Source of the DNA: Streptomyces sp. NBC_00223
Lineage (GTDB): Bacteria > Actinomycetota > Actinomycetes > Streptomycetales > Streptomycetaceae
NCBI RefSeq assembly: GCF_036199905.1
Contig: NZ_CP108109.1
Location: 6,578,501-6,642,500, forward strand
Length of the DNA: 64,000 bases
Direction: 5' to 3'
The translations under genes and the position numbers were made by a program. Of this stretch, positions 9,201 through 19,398 are shown in pieces (position 1 is the stretch's first letter; the number at the start of each line of letters is the position of its first letter). The notes beneath the pieces were generated by a model. That model saw nothing but the letters and a program-made list of their open reading frames with translations, was not told the origin of the DNA and ran no database searches.

Positions 9201-10053
9201 TGATCGCGCCGTCGTCCGGGGAGAGCTGGTTGTCGTTGGCGTTGATGGCGTTCGCCGAGATGGATACGACGGTGTAGCCATCCGCGGCGAGTGCCTCGCC
9301 CGCGCCGTCGTACCCGGCGTAGCTGATGATCGGGGCGGTGCCGGCAGGGCAGGGCCAGCCGCTGGCGCCCTTGAGGGTGGTGAGGTTGTAGCAGGAGCTG
9401 TGGCGGCCGTGCACGAAGATCACCAGCGGGTGGGCGCCGGCGCCGCTGGGCAGGTAGATACGGCCTTCCAGCTCGCCGCGGATGCCGCCGATGTCCTCCA
9501 ACGGGATCGACTGCGCGCCGAAGTTGTAGTCGGCGATCGTGTAGGGGGATGTGCCGTCGGTCGTCGGGTCCCCGGAGGTGGGTCCTGAACCGCCGATGTC
9601 ATTCGCGGCCGAGGACTGGAGTCGCCGCTGGGCCTGGGACTGTGCGGCCCCCGACAGCAACGTGGTCGGGCCGGTGGCGGTGCTGTCACCTCCGCTGGAC
9701 CACTGCCAGGTGATCGACTTGGCAGTGGCCACCGAAGTGTCGGGTGTGGTGACCGTGAGGGTGCGCCCGTCGGCGGACTCCGTGGCCGGACCGAGGTCGA
9801 CACCGTCGGCCAGCAGTTCGGGGGCGTCGTTCTTGACGGGCAGTGCCGCGTCCAGCGTCAGCGACACGACATAGCCGCCCGCGGCCTGGGTGACGGACCA
9901 ACCGTCGCCCGAACCGACCACGGACCTACTGGAACCTTCTGAAGCGGATGCCGGGGACGCGGCGACCGACAGCGCACCGAGCGCCATGAGTCCCGCGACA
10001 CCCCCGGCCAGCGGACGCAACAACCGCGCCCGCAGGGGATTGGATATTTCCAC
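6265..10053 (-). CDS. Large secreted alpha/beta hydrolase with C-terminal Ig-like modules
   Basis: A 1262-residue exported protein. GTG 10053 has GTGAGG nine bases upstream and gives a classical signal peptide (arginine-rich n-region, hydrophobic core, ASPASAS cleavage zone); a TTG at 10119 would only add 22 residues. After a beta-rich N-terminal part, an alpha/beta hydrolase domain spans about residues 175-560. It has an oxyanion segment HPLVIFVHGRH and the nucleophile elbow MGHSRGGEG with the serine near residue 355; DFTRATLPD and ADHNFFN may carry the acid and histidine. From about 830 onward come repeated Ig-like units, two of them opening with TALTL. The substrate is unknown; ester or polymer hydrolysis is a guess from the fold. 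Upstream is a 0.5 kb AT-richer promoter region. Confidence 0.75.
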   Translation of the reverse strand: MEISNPLRARLLRPLAGGVAGLMALGALSVAASPASASEGSSRSVVGSGDGWSVTQAAGGYVVSLTLDAALPVKNDAPELLADGVDLGPATESADGRTLTVTTPDTSVATAKSITWQWSSGGDSTATGPTTLLSGAAQSQAQRRLQSSAANDIGGSGPTSGDPTTDGTSPYTIADYNFGAQSIPLEDIGGIRGELEGRIYLPSGAGAHPLVIFVHGRHSSCYNLTTLKGASGWPCPAGTAPIISYAGYDGAGEALAADGYTVVSISANAINANDNQLSPDDGAITRGQLALDTLTMLKKANQGEPVSYHDAATDQDVTLDQALTAGRTTYSAGTLTASRLVGTMDFGRIGLMGHSRGGEGVVTAGTLNEGLANPWNIKSVFALAPIDFTRATLPDVVTTTLLPYCDGDVSDQQGQHFYADSRGNTFSDDVQRSDIWVMGADHNFFNTSWTPPFPGGSDDWSSANDAVCGTSSTALASGKNIRLTAEQQNQVGAAYISGFFELTLGGQTQYQGMFDGSQQVPPSVAGFADVRTVAEQPSSLREDIASFKTTSPLIGTTTGATATVCANKYGRTVPEPLPYCTNPGSTLTNQQVPYWTPASFAPNVPLNPMTHLTWTAATGALGVTLPAAQQNVSGYEEMTVNMSPDESVTAGTDMTLSVTDASGRTWSDLVSGLNKWGVTRMPSSTSTNLNKIVLQQVRVPTATLAAAGLDLKHVTKVAFTAAVGVDTVTTGGVYLSDLGFDSKGVGTPNSHTRSTVNVASTVAEEGDGPGTGDIAVYLSQPSTAPVTAYLTVVGSATGKVGLAMQPVTFRPGTTCRAVTVPLTGDSVAGAAPTTAYKIGVSNSSNAVLGSQDFGTLTVREDDGVTGTAPAAPPVGVQGDVCAEHQALAQSGTLTVSDSKPAPGATVTVGGSGYRSGESVAFTFGSVSLGSAIASGDGTVSFQAVLPADAAYGDHTITAVGAGSGRTGTADVDVLATTTTALTLNPAAPGISEAVVLNAAVTGDGTDGAVVTFRDGTTVLGQGTVTGGTAALSVPAGFKAGTYSFTASFEGTATADTSASDAVRLVLAKGQSAIAASLRQTSTTYGHAVSGIFAVAGANSGTVKVGYGTGSLSVKVSASGSGTFTLPASLSVGTHPVSVQYTGTDFVAPSGVLTQQLKVAKAKSSTALTLSKTKVTYGTSESVRLVVNGHSGADYPTGAVTVTAKVGSATATTKYTLTAAAKGVHTLTIKLPNKTGTAAVTAVYAGNGNYLGSTSAHKQVKLT

Positions 10054-10574
10054 CAGTGCCGACCTCACTCTCGAGCGCACAGGCAGCGCCCGCCCTGCGG
10101 CGCGCGCCGGTCGGCGCAACGACGGCTATTGATCAATAGCCCGGCGAAAGGTTTACAGATAAACAAGTAAAGTTGAATGAGGAATCTTTGATGTTTCAGC
10201 CTGTTGATCTTGGCGCAATAAAGCCCCAGCGGCCCGGGTGATCTGACGACACGTCAAGACATATCGCCCGTCCGATAACCGGTGCACCCTCTCCGGTATC
10301 GGGTCAGCCTGCGGCCAGGGGCTTGTGACGACGCGTCGAGCCGGCCTCCGGCCGGAGAGCGATCCCGCCCGGACACCCGCCGAAGGGGCGCCGAGCGAGA
10401 TCCAGGACCTCGACCGCGGACAAGCGAAGCGCGAGGGTCCTCACCCTTGGTCCGGGGTGGGTGCCCTGCCCTGCTTGCCGTGGTGACCTGCGGCTTCGTC
10501 CGCTGTATACGACCCTTTCGCCTCATGGCCACCAGCGGGTAACTGCACCACCGCCGGCGCCGGCCGCGGCGGTC
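10054..10574. other. Non-coding region upstream of the secreted hydrolase
   Basis: About 520 bases without a convincing gene. The part nearest the hydrolase (10130-10230) is strikingly AT-rich for this genome and probably holds its promoter on the minus strand. The part from 10240 to 10560 has ordinary GC content but no frame with Streptomyces-like third-position bias. I see no RNA gene. Confidence 0.5.
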
Positions 10575-10602
10575 GGATGCCCGGCACCGTGCCCGGGCAT
10601 CC
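10575..10602 (-). terminator. Second hairpin downstream of murA-like gene
   Basis: GGATGCCCGG (10575-10584) pairs perfectly with CCGGGCATCC (10593-10602), with an 8-base loop. It follows the stronger hairpin at 10633-10680 in the direction of murA transcription, and may be a back-up terminator. A direct repeat of the right arm follows immediately. Confidence 0.45.
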
Positions 10603-10632
10603 GGGCATCCGGGCGATGACCCCGGAAATGAC

Positions 10633-10680
10633 GCCGCACCCCGCCCGGCCCGCTGCGTCGCGGGTCGGACGGGGTGCGGC
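10633..10680 (-). terminator. Terminator of the murA-like gene
   Basis: GCCGCACCCCG (10633-10643) pairs with CGGGGTGCGGC (10670-10680), an 11-bp perfect stem that starts 12 bases after the stop codon of the minus-strand murA-like gene. Confidence 0.65.
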
Positions 10681-10692
10681 GGCACTCGCGTA

Positions 10693-12222
10693 TCAGATGT
10701 CGCGGAAGGTCTCGATCTGCGCGCCGATCGTGTTGAGACGTTCGGCCAGGTCCTCGTAGCCGCGGTTGATGACGTAGACGTTGCGCAGCACGGACGTGCC
10801 CTCCGCGGCCATCATCGCCAGCAGCACGACCACGGCCGGCCGCAGCGCGGGCGGGCACATCATCTCGGCGGCCCGCCACCGCGTGGGGCCCTCGACCAGG
10901 ACGCGGTGCGGGTCGAGGAGCTTGACGGCCGCGCCGAGCCGGGTCAGCTCGGTGAGGTAGATCGCCCGGTTGTCGTAGACCCAGTCGTGGATGAGCGTCG
11001 AGCCCTGCGCGGTGGCCGCGATGGCCGCGAAGAAGGGCACGTTGTCGATGTTGAGGCCGGGGAACGGCATCGGGTGGATCTTGTCGATGGGGGAGCGCAG
11101 CTTGGAGGGGCGCACGGTGAGGTCCACCAGTCGGGTACGGCCGTTGTCCGCCCGGTACTCGGGGGTCAGCTCGTGGTCGAGGCCCATCTCCTCCAGCACC
11201 GCGAGCTCGATCTCCATGAACTCGATCGGCACCCGGCGGATCGTCAGCTCGGACTCGGTGACCACGGCCGCCGCCAGCAGGCTCATCGCCTCGACCGGGT
11301 CCTCGGAGGGCGCGTAGTCCACGTCCCGGTCGATCTGCGCGACACCGTGCACGGTCAGCGTGGTCGTCCCCACGCCCTCGACCCGGACGCCCAGCTCTTC
11401 GAGGAAGAAGCAGAGGTCCTGGACCATGTAGTTGGAGCTGGCGTTGCGGATGACGGTGACGCCCTCGTGACGGGCGGCGGCCAGCAGCGCGTTCTCGGTC
11501 ACGGTGTCGCCGCGCTCGGTCAGCACGATCGGCCGCTTCGGGGTGACCGAGCGGTCCACCTCGGCGTGGTACATGCCGTCGGTGGCCGTCACGTCGAGGC
11601 CGAAGTGCCGCAGCGCGTTCATGTGCGGCTGCACCGTACGGGTGCCCAGGTCGCAGCCGCCGGCGTACGGGATGCGGAAGCGGTCGGTGCGGTGCAGCAG
11701 CGGGCCCAGGAACATGATCACACTGCGAGTACGGCGGGCCGCGTCGGTGTCCATCCGGTCGAGCTCCAGCTCGGCCGGCGGCACGATCTCCAGGTCGTTG
11801 CCGTCGTTGATCCACCGGGTGCGTACGCCGATGCTGCCGAGCACCTCCAGGATGCGGTAGACCTCCTCGATCCTGGCCACCCGGCGCAGGGTCGTGCGCC
11901 CGGCGTTCAGCAGGGTGGCGCAGAGCAGGGCCACACAGGCGTTCTTGCTGGTCTTGACGTCTATGGCGCCGGACAGCCGGCGCCCGCCGACCACCCGCAG
12001 ATGCATCGGGCCCGCGTATCCGAGGGAGACGATCTCGCTGTCCAGGGCCTCACCGATCCGGGCGATCATCTCAAGGCTGATGTTCTGATTGCCGCGCTCG
12101 ATACGGTTCACCGCGCTCTGGCTGGTGCCGAGCGCCTCCGCGAGCTGCGCCTGCGTCCAGCCCCGGTGCTGGCGGGCGTCCCTGATCAGTCGGCCGATAC
12201 GTGCGAGGTAGTCGTCGGTCAT
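10693..12222 (-). CDS. murA: UDP-N-acetylglucosamine 1-carboxyvinyltransferase (MurA family) with N-terminal HTH domain
   Basis: An EPT-fold enzyme expected to add enolpyruvate from PEP to UDP-GlcNAc, the first committed step of peptidoglycan synthesis. The 509 residues exceed the usual 420 because residues 1-70 form an XRE-type helix-turn-helix (WTQAQLAEALGTSQSAVNRI). The MurA part begins near 73 (MHLRVVGG). It keeps KNAC near 95 (the KN pair binds substrate) and the catalytic-loop cysteine in AGGCDLGTRTV near 180. ATG 12222 lies 12 bases from an 18-bp palindrome (12234-12251), so autoregulation through the HTH is possible. It is divergent from aconitase. It may be a second MurA rather than the essential one; I cannot tell from the sequence. 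Confidence 0.85.
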   Translation of the reverse strand: MTDDYLARIGRLIRDARQHRGWTQAQLAEALGTSQSAVNRIERGNQNISLEMIARIGEALDSEIVSLGYAGPMHLRVVGGRRLSGAIDVKTSKNACVALLCATLLNAGRTTLRRVARIEEVYRILEVLGSIGVRTRWINDGNDLEIVPPAELELDRMDTDAARRTRSVIMFLGPLLHRTDRFRIPYAGGCDLGTRTVQPHMNALRHFGLDVTATDGMYHAEVDRSVTPKRPIVLTERGDTVTENALLAAARHEGVTVIRNASSNYMVQDLCFFLEELGVRVEGVGTTTLTVHGVAQIDRDVDYAPSEDPVEAMSLLAAAVVTESELTIRRVPIEFMEIELAVLEEMGLDHELTPEYRADNGRTRLVDLTVRPSKLRSPIDKIHPMPFPGLNIDNVPFFAAIAATAQGSTLIHDWVYDNRAIYLTELTRLGAAVKLLDPHRVLVEGPTRWRAAEMMCPPALRPAVVVLLAMMAAEGTSVLRNVYVINRGYEDLAERLNTIGAQIETFRDI

Positions 12223-12233
12223 ACGGATGAGGT

Positions 12234-12251
12234 TATCTCACATATGAGATG
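12234..12251. promoter_or_regulatory. 18-bp palindrome upstream of murA-like gene
   Basis: TATCTCA, four bases, then TGAGATG: arms of seven with one mismatch at the outer base. It has the same layout (TATCTC-R-N4-Y-GAGAT) as the site before aconitase at 12475-12492. It lies 12 bases upstream of the murA ATG on the minus strand. Confidence 0.5.
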
Positions 12252-12474
12252 CGGCCAGCGGAGTACGGCCATTCGTGGCGCGTCCCACACCCGAGGGCGC
12301 TCCCGCAGCCGACGGCACTCGGCCGCCCCGGATCGCGCACGGCATGTCCCGGCCCCCTCACCGTACCCGCAGGCCTCTCCGCCCGCAGTCGGCCGCCCGG
12401 CGGCCGTTACGCGGCCGGGGAACCGGGTACCCGTGGGGGCGGAGCATGACCGGGGCGGGGTCGTGTACTAGAGT

Positions 12475-12492
12475 TATCTCGACATCGAGATA
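12475..12492. promoter_or_regulatory. 18-bp perfect palindrome at the aconitase promoter (TamR-like operator)
   Basis: TATCTCG-ACAT-CGAGATA, perfect seven-base arms. It directly follows a candidate -10 TAGAGT (12469-12474), with ATGACC (12446-12451) as a possible -35 at 17 bases, so a bound protein would cover the transcription start. The MarR-family regulator TamR is known to control aconitase in S. coelicolor; assigning this site to TamR is inference. Confidence 0.6.
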
Positions 12493-12574
12493 TCTGCCGA
12501 GGCGTGCCGCCAGGTCGGCAGCAACGCGGTGGTACGCGCTCAATGACGCAAGAAGACGCATGAAGGAGACTGTC

Positions 12575-15301
<2,727 letters not shown>

Positions 15302-15347
15302 CCGACCGGTGAAGGGCGTTCGCCGAGCCCGTCACCGCCGCTCCGAC

Positions 15348-15385
15348 AGGGCCGCATCCCCGCCTTCCGCGGGGGTGCGGCCCTT
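15348..15385 (+). terminator. Terminator of aconitase gene
   Basis: AGGGCCGCA followed by CCCCGC (15348-15363) pairs with GCGGGG and TGCGGCCCT just downstream, ending in TTGT. The long GC stem sits 46 bases after the acnA stop. Confidence 0.75.
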
Positions 15386-15775
15386 GTCCGTGCGTGCGCC
15401 CGCACACATCTTCCGCAAACACTTCACTACTTGAACACACCGCTGCCGAAGTGCCGTTGACAAGTGAATACAACTTTCGGCCAATCGCCGGACAGAGCGG
15501 CGTCCCACGTTTCGGACAGGTCTCAACTCGGGAAAGCTTGCCGTCCAAACCGGCAATGGATCTTGCCCTGCCGGAGCCAAGTGGACTATACCTGTCGAGG
15601 TCCAAGGAACCCGCCCAGCAGCGGGGCCGGGGCGGGGGGAACGGCGGGCCGAAGAACCCGGCGCTACGGTGACGTACCCCACCTCGATGGATGTACCACT
15701 CACGCTTCAACTGTTCGCGGTCGTCGGCGGATTCCGCTGCACCGCATGAGTCCTGGAGAAGGCGAGGACTTGAGC
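15386..15775. other. Long upstream region of ngcE
   Basis: About 390 bases with no convincing gene and several AT-rich patches, including a good -35 hexamer TTGACA at 15457-15462 and the DasR-like box at 15580-15595. This is probably the regulated leader of the ngcEFG operon. Confidence 0.5.
15580..15595. promoter_or_regulatory. DasR-responsive element (dre)-like box
   Basis: AGTGGACTATACCTGT matches the form of the 16-bp DasR site (ideal core TGGTCTAGACCA) with the central TGG, CTA and ACC triplets kept. DasR is the GntR/HutC repressor of amino-sugar uptake, released by amino-sugar phosphates. Its place ahead of a GlcNAc/chitobiose importer makes the call sensible; binding itself is inferred. 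Confidence 0.6.
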
Positions 15776-17173
15776 ATGGGATCCGAAATGAACCGCCGGA
15801 ATCTGGTCAAGCGCTCCGCGGCGCTTGGCCTGGTGGCCATTCCGTCGGCCGGTCTGCTGAGTGCCTGCGCGTCGAGCGGTGGGGACGACAGTTCCACCAC
15901 CAAGCCCACCAAGGGTGCGACGACCGACAAGAACAACCCGTTCGGCGTGACCGACAAAGCCGGCCTCGACATCGTCATCTTCGACGGCGGTTACGGTCAC
16001 GACTACGCCACCGCGCTCGGCAAGCTCTACGAGGGCAAGCACGCGGGCTCGAAGGCCAGTGTGCTGCCCACCCAGGACATCACCGGCAAGCTCCAGCCGC
16101 GCTTCAACGGCGGTACCCCGCCGGACGTCGTCGACGACTCGGGCGCCAAGAACATCAAGCTCGACGTGCTGCAGAAGTCCGGTCAGCTGACCGACCTCAC
16201 CCAGCTGCTCGACGCGCCGTACATCGACGACCCGACCAAGAAGATCCGCGACGTGCTGCAGCCCGGCACCGTCGAGCAGGGCCTGCTGGACGGCAAGATG
16301 TACTCGCTGAGCTACATCTACACCGTCTTCGGCCTGTGGTACTCCGGCAAGCTCTTCAAGGACAAGGGCTGGACCGAGCCCAAGACGTGGAAGGACTTCA
16401 TGTCCCTCTCCGCGGAGATCAAGAAGGAGGGCATCGCGCCCTTCTGTCACCAGGGCAAGTACCCGTACTACATCAACGTCGCGATCATGGACCTGATCGC
16501 CAAGAACGGCGGCGCCGACCTCCAGAAGCGCATCGACGCCCTCGACGACACCGTCTGGGACGAGCCCGCCGTCAAGAACAGCATCGACGCGATCTACGAG
16601 ATCGTCGACAAGGGTTACCTGCTCCCCGGCACCAACGGTCTGACCCACATCGAGTCGCAGACCGCCTGGAACCAGTACAAGGCCGCCTTCATCCCGTGCG
16701 GCTCCTGGCTGGAGAACGAGCAGATGAAGGCCACCCCGAGCGACTTCGACATGAAGTTCATGCCGATGCCCTCGCTGGACGGCGACAAGCTGCCCTTCGA
16801 GGCCATCCGGGCCGGCGCGGGCGAGCCGTTCATCGTCCCGGCCAAGGCCAAGAACCAGGCCGGCGGCCTGGAGTTCCTGCGCATGATGCTGACCAAGGAG
16901 GGCTCCGGCAAGTTCGCCGCCGCCGCCAACTCCCTGACCGTCCTCAAGGACGGCGTCGGCTCGGACGTGCAGCTGCGCCCCGGCACCGCGTCCACCGTGA
17001 CCGCGCTGACCGCCGCCGGCAACAACACGTTCAACTACAACTACCCGAACACGAACAGCCAGTTCGACACCGACCTGCAGAACCTCAGCGCCGAGCTGAT
17101 GGCCAAGCGGCTCACCCCCGCCCAGTGGATCGCGAAGGCCAAGCAGGCCGCGCAGAAGGCCAAGAAGGGCTGA
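15776..17173 (+). CDS. ngcE: N-acetylglucosamine/diacetylchitobiose ABC importer, substrate-binding lipoprotein
   Basis: The extracytoplasmic sugar receptor of the importer, 465 residues. The N terminus has a twin-arginine pattern (NRRNLVKRSA) and then a lipobox (AGLLSAC), so it is probably a Tat-exported lipoprotein, as is common in Streptomyces. The mature part is a type-1 solute-binding fold, with the aromatic segment GLWYSGKLF near residue 185. ATG 15776 has GAGGA seven bases upstream. A hairpin follows (17198-17221), then two permease genes; no ATPase gene is present, so a shared ATPase such as MsiK must energise it. NgcE assignment rests on resemblance to the NgcE family and on synteny with rok7B7; another oligosaccharide is the alternative. 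Confidence 0.82.
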   Translation: MGSEMNRRNLVKRSAALGLVAIPSAGLLSACASSGGDDSSTTKPTKGATTDKNNPFGVTDKAGLDIVIFDGGYGHDYATALGKLYEGKHAGSKASVLPTQDITGKLQPRFNGGTPPDVVDDSGAKNIKLDVLQKSGQLTDLTQLLDAPYIDDPTKKIRDVLQPGTVEQGLLDGKMYSLSYIYTVFGLWYSGKLFKDKGWTEPKTWKDFMSLSAEIKKEGIAPFCHQGKYPYYINVAIMDLIAKNGGADLQKRIDALDDTVWDEPAVKNSIDAIYEIVDKGYLLPGTNGLTHIESQTAWNQYKAAFIPCGSWLENEQMKATPSDFDMKFMPMPSLDGDKLPFEAIRAGAGEPFIVPAKAKNQAGGLEFLRMMLTKEGSGKFAAAANSLTVLKDGVGSDVQLRPGTASTVTALTAAGNNTFNYNYPNTNSQFDTDLQNLSAELMAKRLTPAQWIAKAKQAAQKAKKG

Positions 17174-17197
17174 CCCAGCGACGTTCGTGCGTGTCGT

Positions 17198-17221
17198 GGG
17201 GGCCGGGCCTGTCCGGCCCCC
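17198..17221 (+). terminator. Intercistronic hairpin between ngcE and ngcF
   Basis: GGGGGCCGG (17198-17206) pairs with CCGGCCCCC (17213-17221) around a six-base loop. It has no T-run. It probably stabilises the ngcE message or partly terminates, so that the binding protein is made in excess over the permeases. Confidence 0.6.
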
Positions 17222-17255
17222 GCGGCGGCACAGCCCCTCGATCAGGAGCAGATCC

Positions 17256-18185
17256 ATGCAGCATCGCAAATACCCCTTCATCGTGGGTTTTCTCATCGTC
17301 CCGCTCGTCCTCTACATCACCTTCGTGATCTGGCCGTACTTGCAGACGTTCGGCTACTCGATGACGGACTGGTCGGGTGAGTCCCAGAAGTTCAACTTCG
17401 TGGGCTTCGACAACTACACGGCGCTGTTCCACGACAGCGTCTTCAGAACCGCGTTGTGGCACAACATCCTGCTCCTGATCTTCCTGCCGGTCATCACGAT
17501 CCTGCTGGCGCTGTTCTTCGCCTTCATGGTGAACGTGGGCGGCCGCGAAGCGGCCGGCGGTGTCCAGGGTGTGCGCGGAGCGGCCTTCTACAAGGTCGTC
17601 TACTTCTTCCCGCAGGTGCTGTCCGTCGCGATCCTGATCGTGCTCTTCGGCGCGGTCTACCGCAGCGACTCGGCGGGTCTGCTCAACGGTGTGCTGGTCA
17701 AGCTCCATCTGGAGGACGCCAACAACCCGGTCGAGTGGCTGAACGACCCGAACCTGGTGCTGTGGTGTCTGCTGGCCATCCAGGTGTGGGCGGGCGTCGG
17801 CTTCTACCTCGTGCTGTTCTCCGCGGCCATGCAGTCCATCCCGAAGGACATCTACGAGGCCGCGCTGCTGGACGGCGCCGGCCGGTCGCAGACCTTCTTC
17901 AAGGTCACCCTCCCGCTGCTGTGGGACAGCGTGCAGACCTCCTGGGTCTACATCTCGATCTTCGCCATGGACTTCTTCGCGCTGGTCTCCGGCCTGACCG
18001 CGGGCACCTTCGGCGGCGGTCCCGACCACCACAGCGAGGTCATGGCGACCTACCTGATGCGCAACTTCCTGTCGTTCGGCAAGAGCGGCTACGCCTGCGC
18101 GCAGGGTGTGATCATCATGCTCGTCACCCTCATCGTTTCCATCGTCACGCTGCGGGCCTCCCGCCGTGACCGTATCGAGTTCTGA
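17256..18185 (+). CDS. ngcF: GlcNAc/diacetylchitobiose ABC importer permease
   Basis: An MalF-type membrane subunit of 309 residues with about six transmembrane helices, beginning with YPFIVGFLIVPLVLYITF. The cytoplasmic EAA loop that docks the ATPase is seen near residue 205 (IYEAALLDGAGRSQTFF). ATG 17256 has AGGAG seven bases upstream. It is the second gene of the operon; the spacing to ngcG is 13 bases. Confidence 0.85.
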   Translation: MQHRKYPFIVGFLIVPLVLYITFVIWPYLQTFGYSMTDWSGESQKFNFVGFDNYTALFHDSVFRTALWHNILLLIFLPVITILLALFFAFMVNVGGREAAGGVQGVRGAAFYKVVYFFPQVLSVAILIVLFGAVYRSDSAGLLNGVLVKLHLEDANNPVEWLNDPNLVLWCLLAIQVWAGVGFYLVLFSAAMQSIPKDIYEAALLDGAGRSQTFFKVTLPLLWDSVQTSWVYISIFAMDFFALVSGLTAGTFGGGPDHHSEVMATYLMRNFLSFGKSGYACAQGVIIMLVTLIVSIVTLRASRRDRIEF

Positions 18186-18198
18186 GCGGGGAAGCATC

Positions 18199-19149
18199 AT
18201 GACCTCACCCATCACCGAGTCGCAGACCGGGCTGCCGAACCAGGTCCCCGCTCCCGGTGGTCCCGGCAGGGCCACGAAGGACCGCAGCGGCGGATCGCGC
18301 GACAACGGCAACGGCGGCCGGGTGCTGAACGTCTTCTCCCACGGGTTCCTCGCCCTGTGGGCCGTCATGATCGTCTTTCCGCTGCTGTGGATCATCCTCT
18401 CGTCGTTCAAGAACAACGCGGAGATCGGCGGCAGCGCCTGGTCGTGGCCCTCGCACTGGAGCTTCGGCGCCTTCGGCCGGGCCTGGGACAAGGGCATCGG
18501 CCACTTCTTCCTGAACACCGTGATCGTGATGATCTTCTCGGTGCCGCTGACCATGCTGCTGGGCGCGATGGTCGCCTATGTGCTGGCGCGGTACGAGTTC
18601 CCGGGCAACAGGTTCTTCTACTACCTGTTCGTCACCGGCGCGATGTTCCCGTACTTCCTCGCCCTGGTCCCGCTGTTCTTCATGGTGCGGAACCTGCACA
18701 TGCTGAACACGTACCAGGGGCTGATCCTGGTCTACATCGCCTACTCGCTGCCGTTCACGACGTTCTTCATGCACTCGTTCTTCAAGACACTGCCGACGGC
18801 CGTGCACGAGGCGGCGGTGCTGGACGGGGCCTCGCACACCAGGACCTTCTTCCAGGTGATGGTGCCGATGGCCAAACCGGGCCTGCTGAGCGTCGGCATC
18901 TTCAATGTGCTCGGCCAGTGGAACCAGTACATCCTGCCGGTCACCCTGATGCAGCCGCAGACCAGCAGCGACGCGGACCACTCGATGCTGGCCCAGGGGC
19001 TGGTGAACCTCGCGCTGTCGCAGGGTTACTCCGGCGACTACCCGGCGCTCTTCGCCGGCATGGTGGTCGCGATGCTCCCGGTACTCGTGGTGTATCTCTC
19101 CTTCCAGCGTCAGGTGCAGGCCGGACTCACGGCGGGCACCCTGAAGTAG
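18199..19149 (+). CDS. ngcG: GlcNAc/diacetylchitobiose ABC importer permease
   Basis: An MalG-type membrane subunit of 316 residues. After a 45-residue hydrophilic N terminus come about six helices, with the EAA loop VHEAAVLDGASHTRTFF near residue 210. ATG 18199 has GGGGAAG six bases upstream; an upstream in-frame start inside ngcF would add 11 residues and lacks support. It pairs with ngcF to form the heterodimeric channel. A GC hairpin at 19177-19204 closes the operon. Confidence 0.85.
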   Translation: MTSPITESQTGLPNQVPAPGGPGRATKDRSGGSRDNGNGGRVLNVFSHGFLALWAVMIVFPLLWIILSSFKNNAEIGGSAWSWPSHWSFGAFGRAWDKGIGHFFLNTVIVMIFSVPLTMLLGAMVAYVLARYEFPGNRFFYYLFVTGAMFPYFLALVPLFFMVRNLHMLNTYQGLILVYIAYSLPFTTFFMHSFFKTLPTAVHEAAVLDGASHTRTFFQVMVPMAKPGLLSVGIFNVLGQWNQYILPVTLMQPQTSSDADHSMLAQGLVNLALSQGYSGDYPALFAGMVVAMLPVLVVYLSFQRQVQAGLTAGTLK

Positions 19150-19176
19150 CCCCTGAGCAGGCAAGGTGCGGTCCCG

Positions 19177-19204
19177 GGCGGCTTCGCGAACGAGCGGAGC
19201 CGCC
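19177..19204 (+). terminator. Hairpin after ngcG
   Basis: GGCGGCT (19177-19183) pairs with AGCCGCC (19198-19204), with a 14-base loop. It follows the ngcG stop by 27 bases and precedes the rok7B7 promoter region. Confidence 0.45.
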
Positions 19205-19398
19205 ATCGGGCGTCGAGCGGTGCCGGGCATAACGGTGTGGCTCTCCCCCTTGACGGGACATCACCCCAAACACTCAACTTAGAGTTCACATGTTGTAGAC
19301 GACGGGGTCTCACCGCTGTGCCTGATCCGGCGCGGCTCGCGGGTCCCGTCCCGTGCGGGCCGCCGGAGGCGTCCGGCTGCCGGGCAGGAGTGGATGTC

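Noticed and set aside
9998..10119. TTG at 10119 as the start of the secreted hydrolase
   Set aside because: No ribosome site; GTG 10053 has GTGAGG at good spacing and gives a standard signal peptide.
10282..10542. An 86-codon frame in the hydrolase-murA spacer
   Set aside because: No ribosome site, Arg/Pro-rich shadow-like composition and no motif; the surrounding hairpins and AT-rich stretch suit regulatory DNA.
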